A program made the position numbers and the translations under genes. Shown here one piece after another: positions 57,931 through 64,000 of a stretch of DNA of 64,000 nt. This DNA comes from Rhynchosporium graminicola (taxonomy: Eukaryota; Ascomycota; Leotiomycetes; Helotiales; Ploettnerulaceae). The stretch covers positions 403,571 to 467,570 of the forward strand of contig FJUW01000056.1 of NCBI GenBank assembly GCA_900074885.1, given 5' to 3'. A model generated the notes under the pieces. The model was not told the DNA's origin and searched no databases. It saw only the letters and a program-made list of their open reading frames with translations. Numbering within the stretch: position 1 is the stretch's first letter; every line of letters starts with the position of its first letter.

Positions 57931-58370
57931 GCCGGATCTACTATATATAGTCCGAGGCGTCTATTCCGTATTATAGGTAAGATAGCCGGATCTATTATAT
58001 ATAGTCCGAGGCGTCTGTCTTCGTATTATAGGTATTCGTATAGTAATAGTAAGTCCAGGGTACTAGCTTTCTTACGTATGCGTATTATCTACTGCTCGAA
58101 AGCAGATCCTCCTTTATTTCATTAAGAATATGAGGCGTAAGTAAGGTAGCCGGATCTACTATATATAGTCCGAGGCGTCTATCGCCGTATTATAGGTATA
58201 CGTATAATAATGGCAAGTCTAGGGTACTAGCTTTCTTACGTACGCGTATTATCTACTGCTCGAAGGCAGATCCTCCTTCGTTTAATTAAGAATATCAGGC
58301 GTAAGTAAGGCAGTCGGATCTACTATATATAGTCTGAGGCGTCTATATCCGTATCGTTAGTATACGTATA
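57931..58370. repeat. Minisatellite in the gypsy C leader
   Basis: Units begin at 57931, 57985, 58149 and 58313, spacings 54, 164 and 164 bp. The 164-bp unit is thus repeated here, while copy A has it once. The array lies between the 5' LTR and gag. Confidence 0.88.
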
Positions 58371-58479
58371 ATAATAGCAGAGCTAGGGTACTAGCTTTCT
58401 TACGTACGCGTATCGTCTACTACTCGAAAGCAGATCCTCCTCTATCTAATTAAGAATATTAAGAATAAGTTAATTCTAA

Positions 58480-58696
58480 TATTATAGGGCGAATATAAAG
58501 TATATAATATAAAAGCTCGTCTATATTACAAGGAGAATTAACTAAGGACAGAAGGGAGAAATAAGAGTCTCCCTTCGAAGAAAAGATAATACCGCGGCCG
58601 CTAGTAATAGTAGTATTAAAACACGTATAATAATATATCAGATACTAGCGTAGACGCCTCAGGCGTCAAGTATAGTAACGGGTGCAACCCGTCACC
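58480..58696 (-). repeat. 5' LTR of gypsy C
   Basis: 217 bp. Its plus-strand start TATTATAGGGC matches TATCACGGGGC of the 3' LTR apart from RIP-type transitions. Confidence 0.92.
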
Positions 58697-58701
58697 CGTA
58701 A

Positions 58702-60272
58702 GTTCTTTAATTCTAATCCTTTAAGGTTTTAACTAATTACTTAATATCTTAAGAACTATCGTATGAACCTTTAGTAAGTACTTAAAGATACTAAAGCTAA
58801 GAGAGCTTTAAAGAAAAGTAGTATAGATCAGATTCCGAGGTCGAGATCCTTAATATAAAGTCTATTAGATCTAGACTTTGTATAAAGAAGAGAGATTATA
58901 GTAAAAGTATAAGTAAAGCTTCTGCTTATAACTTTTTAGAATTATCTAGTAGTAGAACCCTCTGAGGATCGGAAGTACTATACTAAGTACCGGATTAAGC
59001 GCTAGAAGAATAGTTTAGACTAAGTATATTTTTATCTTCTTATATAAGTATTCGCAGATCCCTAAAAGCCTAGTCTTAGTCTAATTTTTATATAACAAAA
59101 ATACGCTAAGTAAGCGACTTACTATTATACTTAAAGCTCATCTATCTATAATCTATAATTTCTAAAATCTAAGAGAGATCTGAAAGCTTTGAATTTCTAT
59201 TAAGTAAGATTCTTTATAAGGCTATCTACTAGTATATTATTAGTTAGTAGATAAGTTACTATAAATAATCCCTTATTATACTCTTACTTAAGCTATATAT
59301 TTTGAATATTAATATATTATAGTTTAGTAATTATTCTTTAAAGATCTCCTAAGTCTCTCTAATATCGAAAGTAAGATCCTTAAATAATCTCTAAAGAGCT
59401 ATAGTCTCTTTTAAACTCTCTAGTAATAGTAAGCTCTAGGTACAATGGTTCTATTAGAAGGTAATCATATAGTTACTTAATAATTCTCCTTATTATTTCG
59501 TCTAACTAAGTCCTAAGGCCGAGGTTATAAGTAATTCGAGTATAAGATATATAGTAATAGAGATTAGCTTATCTTTAGATAAGATCTAGTACGATTCTCT
59601 AATAGATAGCTAGTGCTAATAGATAATATCTCCTTTACTAATAGTATTTCTCTCTTATTTCCTTAAGGATAGCTTAAGTATCTTTAATTTGAAGAACCTA
59701 ATCTAATTACTTACTTTCTTTTTGTTCAAGTTCTTCTTCGAGATTAGCTATATAATAATCTAGTTGTTTCTCGATATCCCTAGTATTAACTCGAAATATA
59801 ATAGTAATAGTATTATAATAAGCTATAATATAGTTTATGTCTAAGTTAGATATATAATTTCGAAGAGGTTAATTCTTATTATTATATAGAAGATTATTAA
59901 ATAAGTAGTTTCTTTCGTTTATAATACTTTAGCTCTCTTAGTCTTTATCTAGAAGTTTAATTAAGCTCTCTTCGAATTCTTCACTAGATTTATAAGCTAT
60001 AAAATTCTATAAAACGTTTTCTGCGCTAGAAGCTTCTTAGTAATCTAGTCTCTTTTTAGCTAATTCGAATTCTCTCTTAAGTTTATTCTAAGGTTTCCTT
60101 TTCTATTTCTTCTTCTAAGAATAATTATATATAAGGTATTCTAGGTTATTATATATAAGATAGAGACCTTTCTCTTACTATATATCTTTCCTAGCTTAGC
60201 CTTTAGATCTTCTCTTTACTCTATATATTTCTATTAAATTATAGTAGTTTTATTTTTTATTTAAGTAAAGCT
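58702..60272. other. AT-rich, RIP-degraded DNA without recognised genes
   Basis: About 1.6 kb. No LTR, target duplication, tRNA or sustained open frame was seen. Dense TA steps and stops suggest another mutated repeat that I cannot name. Confidence 0.5.
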
Positions 60273-60489
60273 TGTGACGGGTTGCACCCGTTAGTATACT
60301 TGACGCCTGAGGCGTCTACGCTAGTACCTGACTTATAGTTATACGTAGACCGATACTACTACTACTAGCGGCCGTGGTATTACCTTTTCTTCGAAGGGAG
60401 ACTCCTATGCCTCCCTTCTCTCCTTAGTTAATCCTCCTTATAATACAGACGAGCTTTTGCACTATACACTTTATATCCGCCCCGTGATA
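60273..60489 (+). repeat. Solo LTR of the gypsy A/B/C family
   Basis: 217 bp starting TGTGACGGGTTG and ending CCCCGTGATA, in plus orientation. It is the best-preserved member and shows the ancestral ends. The flanks AAGCT (left) and AAGCA (right, if the last A is shared) form only an imperfect duplication. Confidence 0.85.
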
Positions 60490-60689
60490 AGCAGTTAAGT
60501 TACTTAATGAAGTGAATAGTCTAACCTACTAGCATCTAATTCCTCCGTGAATCATGCTCCTGTCCCTATAGGTAAACGAGAACAGGAATATTCCTTTTAA
60601 TAAGTAACTTCTTCATTCAAAATCTTTACTCTTACTATTTGCTTTATTAAACGTAGTAATAAGTCACTAGCTCTGAGTATAAGTTATGC

Positions 60690-61036
60690 CTTGTTTTATT
60701 ATATCTTTATGATATCGTCTTAAGTCTTATATCGTTATAAAGCTCTTCTTGAAGGGAAGGTAATATAATAATAGCTTACCTAAAGGTTATATATGTAGAA
60801 GGATACTGCAAGGATATAAGTAGTGACCCAGGCTAATGGATATACTAGTATAATTAGCGGCCGACTCGATATAGATATATAACAACATTAGTATATATAT
60901 GTAAAAGGTTTTATAATTTTCATCTCTTCTTTTTTATTTGTTTATTATCTTAGTAGTAGATTATATAAGATCGTTCTTAGTATTTTTACTTATTTTATTC
61001 ATACTTATATATTACCTTAACTCTTATATCGTTATA
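60690..61036 (+). mobile_element. Deletion remnant of a D-type gypsy element
   Basis: The tail of one LTR (to about 60739, ending ATCGTTATA) is followed by only 24 bp of internal DNA with a GAAGGGAAGG polypurine-like tract and then a second, full LTR at 60764-61036 (273 bp). Its start TATAATAATAGC equals the D 3' LTR start TATAACGACAGC with three transitions. Practically all of gag-pol has been lost. Confidence 0.75.
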
Positions 61037-61394
61037 CTAAAATAGATAGTTAAGTATATTTATTTTATTTATTCAAATAAAAAGCTAGTTTAAATAAGAT
61101 TCACGAACTATAATAGACAGGTTTTTTTAATATTAGCAGCCTCTCTTGTTTATTTATTATATCTTCTGTTAGAATATTCTGATGTTGCTATATTACTAGT
61201 TCTGGTAGCATGTGATATAGAACAACATATAAAGCTACCTATCCTATAGAACTTTAATTAATATAGTAATTACCCCTTAATACTATGACTTATTACTTAA
61301 TAGGTTATAAGCCTCGCTTGCGTATCTCTATATAGTATTCTGAGAAGCTATCCGGAGTAGTATTCTTCTCCGTTAGGACTTTATTAGTCTAAAA
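61037..61394. other. AT-rich spacer
   Basis: Degraded DNA between the D-type remnant and the tandem duplication; nothing recognised. Confidence 0.5.
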
Positions 61395-61648
61395 GAGGCT
61401 ATCGCTCGTAGCTAATCAGAGGATCGTAAGCCTAAGAGACTATTAGTAAATACTAATAAGGCTGAAAGTAAAGCGTACTAATAATTCGAGAGTAAGTAAG
61501 TAGTCTTTCGCAACTTAGGAAGGGGCTATCGCTTATAGCTGATCAGAGGATTATAAGCATAAGAGACTATTAGTAAATAATAATAAGGCTGAAAGTAAAG
61601 TATACTAATAAGTCGAGAGTAAGTTAGTAGTCTTTTGTAACCTAAGGA
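61395..61648. repeat. 127-bp tandem duplication
   Basis: 61395-61521 and 61522-61648 are diverged direct copies, each starting near GGCTATCGCT and containing AAGAGACTATTAGTAAATA. Differences are mostly transitions, so the duplication came before or during RIP. Confidence 0.85.
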
Positions 61649-62195
61649 ATATTTACAGGAATCCCTAATAAATCTAACTCGAGTATAGCTTCTACGTACT
61701 TTCGTTAATAACTAACTATCTCGTATCGATTATGATTCATCTTATATACGAAATCCTTATAACTCTACGATTCGAAGCTGATATACTTTCAATAAATACT
61801 ACGATACGGGACTTAATAGTAGTAAGAGAATAGTAAATAGTAAGTACTAGACTACTCGGCTCAAAAGTAAACTGACGATTATAATATGATAATTATCCTT
61901 TTTAATATTTAAAAGCTTTCGAAATCTTTATTACCCTTACCCTTTACTCTGATTTCTTAATCCTTTAATTATTCTTTCCAAGGAATTATAATATAGCAAC
62001 GTAAAGAATTAAAGGCTTCTGTAACGTTAGAGGAGAGTAAGGGTATAGAGGCCCGAAGGGACGATATACCGCTCGAGATATACCGGAAGTTATAGAGGTC
62101 CGTAGAGGCTATATACTTAAAGTTATGAATTTGAGAAGGTATATTGGGAAGTGTAGAGATCTATTAGGGCTATATACTAATGCTAGTAAGTATAA
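61649..62195. other. AT-rich spacer left of the last gypsy element
   Basis: No gene seen. A stretch at 62,020-62,120 has somewhat higher GC, without an open frame. Confidence 0.5.
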
Positions 62196-62691
62196 TATAA
62201 CGTTCCTGATTCTGACTAGTACGCGGGGTACAGGCTCGTCAGTTAGTATCAGCTATAAAGTAAAGTAAATAAGAAGTTCGGTTCTTAATTAGAATTAAGA
62301 CGTTATAAGCAGGTATTAATTACTATATGAATTTAAGCACGAAGCTCCTATCTAATAGCAGAAGTACTAGTCTTATATAGAACTTTCGTTCTCTTATGCT
62401 AGCTATATAAGACTATCTTATAGAGCGTGCAAGCTCTCGCGACCTATCCAGCAGTCTAGTATATCACGTGATCCTAGATCACCTATAGCTATAATACTAT
62501 TATTACTTTAATATAGGTAGATATATAGTACTACTCGCTTATTTATACTATAATTATATTAGTACCTTTCCTCTAATGGTACTAACTCTTTTCTAGTACT
62601 AAAACTCGTCTAGTATACCCTACTAAGTAGTACTATTAGTATTCTGGTACTAGGACGGTTTTAGTACTAAGAACTATACTAGTTCGTGATA
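62196..62691 (-). repeat. 3' LTR of element F
   Basis: Ends TATAACGTTC (left) and GTTCGTGATA (right) are short inverted repeats whose TA...TA termini fit mutated TG...CA. It lies directly next to the polypurine tract. No partner LTR is in the window. Confidence 0.6.
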
Positions 62692-64000
62692 CTATCCCCC
62701 TTCTATCTTAGCGTGTCTAAGGATAAAAAACTATTAATAGTTTTCATTTAGTCCCTAAGAAATCTATTAAAGTATTCTAGAACTTTAATATAAATAACTT
62801 ATCTCGATTAGATATGATTTCTTTAAGTACTTTATACTTAGAGATTACTTTCTTAAGGTATACTTATATTAGATATTTAGCTATAAGAGTAAATAAGACT
62901 AATACTAAGATTATATACTTAATAAGTTTTTCTATAATGATAAGTATTATATTATAGCTAACTCCTATAACTAGGTCCTTCGATAGCGGTAATAGCCTTA
63001 TAAAGTCCTATAATATCGATTTCTAAGATATTAGTAGTATTAGTACTATAATTATCTACTTATAAAGTCAATATTAAGAAGACTTATTCTTAATATAAGT
63101 ATTATAGTTAGCTAGTACTTTTTTGATTACTCGGCAGAGTCCTTCTAACTAATAGTTTCTTAAAATCCTTAGATATATTCTTCGTATCCCTTAGTATCTA
63201 TATGTAAGAAGCTTATATTATTCCTTAATATATACTTTTACTAAGCTTAATAGAAGCTAAACTTTCCTATTAACTCGTATAATATTATTCTTAATTATAT
63301 TTCTAGTAATAAGTTCCTTAGTTATATCTAGAGATAATCTGTCTTTCTTCTATACTTCTTTATACTAAAGTCTCTTAATTTCTTACTTAATTATAATAGC
63401 TTCTCGGATATTAGTAACTATATCTCTATTATCTAGCTATCTAAGTAAGACGGTCTTATTATAGACTTTATTATTCTTATAACTTAGTAATCTACTAAAA
63501 GTATCTACTTATATATTATCTTTTCCTTATATATACTTAATAACTAAGTTAAAAGAAGTAAGTTCTTCGGACTATTAGGCTAATTGATAACTATCTAAGA
63601 CTTTAGTAGTTATAAAAGTTCGGAGATTTATATAATTAGTATAAATAATAACTAGAAGCTTAGCTCCTTATAAGTATATTTTCTAGTATTTAAGTACTTT
63701 AATAATTACTATAAGTTCTTTCTTATAGATATTATAATTCTATTTAGCTAGAGATATTTTCTCTGAAATGTAAGCGACTAAGTATACCTATCCTTTATTA
63801 TCTCGCGATAAGTATATTATACTAATATAAGTATTAGAGGTATTTATTTCTATTATACTTTCCTTCTTTTCGTCGAAACTATATAAGATTAGTTCTTTTA
63901 TAAATTCTTCCTTAATCCTTTAGAAAGCCTCCTTATACTAGCTAATTTATATAAAAGGAACGCTTTTCCTTATTAAGCTCGTAAGCAGTTTAATAATCTT
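62692..64000 (-). pseudogene. element F pol fragment (integrase and RNase H)
   Basis: About 63,600-63,800 aligns by eye with the RNase H region of gypsy B (33,630-33,790), and 62,700-63,100 with its integrase. Stops are everywhere. The reverse transcriptase would lie past the window end. Confidence 0.55.

Larger units (their letters stand above)
52771..58696 (-). mobile_element. Ty3/gypsy chromovirus, copy C (complete, RIP-degraded)
   Basis: The only uninterrupted copy of the A/B/C family: 5926 bp, two 217-bp LTRs, flanked by CGTAA at 52766-52770 and 58697-58701 (the match extends to CCGTAA). A GGAGGAGGG polypurine tract (minus strand) lies just before the 3' LTR. Order on the minus strand is leader minisatellite, gag, protease, reverse transcriptase, RNase H, integrase, chromodomain. 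It serves as the reference for interpreting copies A and B. Confidence 0.93.
62196..64000 (-). mobile_element. Partial Ty3/gypsy element F (3' part; continues beyond the window)
   Basis: A 496-bp LTR-like unit (62196-62691) is followed on its right by a polypurine tract (AGAAGGGGGATAG on the minus strand) and then by degraded integrase and RNase H sequence, weakly similar in order to 53,780-55,100 of copy C. It is a different family from A/B/C, D and E. Confidence 0.65.

Overview
The window looks like a chromosome segment of a filamentous ascomycete that carries out repeat-induced point mutation (RIP). Two kinds of DNA alternate. About 17.16-32.4 kb is a gene island of ordinary base composition with short (49-76 nt) GT-AG introns. 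Everything else is AT-rich, full of TA steps, and made of retrotransposons whose reading frames are broken mainly by TAA/TAG codons of the kind C-to-T and G-to-A change produces. Species cannot be fixed from this sequence.

Layout. 1-10753: a minus-strand Ty3/gypsy element (copy A, left end outside the window), interrupted by a Ty1/copia element (1818-8185) that itself holds a hardly mutated solo LTR (3747-3948). 10754-17160: RIP-degraded DNA without recognised genes. 17293-26769 (-): a ten-exon highly reducing polyketide synthase of 2982 residues, KS-AT-DH-MT-(no working ER)-KR-ACP-C, the architecture of lovastatin nonaketide synthase LovB. 26770-29087: divergent intergenic region with two related inverted-repeat elements. 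29088-30063 (+): a crotonase-family enoyl-CoA hydratase/isomerase, 299 residues, two exons. 30635-32203 (-): a BAHD/trichothecene-acetyltransferase-like acyltransferase, 522 residues. 32738-52082: gypsy copy B of the same family as A, cut by a gypsy element E (34684-49077), whose 5' LTR is cut by a further gypsy element D (34831-42606); B also holds a solo copia LTR (51511-51970) in its 5' LTR. 52771-58696: gypsy copy C, complete with both LTRs. 60273-64000: a solo LTR of the A/B/C family, a deletion remnant of a D-type element, a 127-bp tandem duplication, and the 3' part of another gypsy element. Most insertions are proved by exact 5-bp target-site duplications.

How the genes may work together (inference). 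The synthase would build a C-methylated reduced polyketide. Since its ER region lacks a visible working domain it should need a separate enoyl reductase, which is not in the window; nor is a thioesterase, P450, transporter or regulator. The crotonase-like enzyme could shift or hydrate a double bond, and the acyltransferase could esterify a hydroxyl. The C-terminal condensation domain lacks the catalytic HHxxxDG motif (TRLAFDR instead). The result is a compact three-gene cluster, intact in reading frame, isolated between chromovirus-rich RIP blocks.
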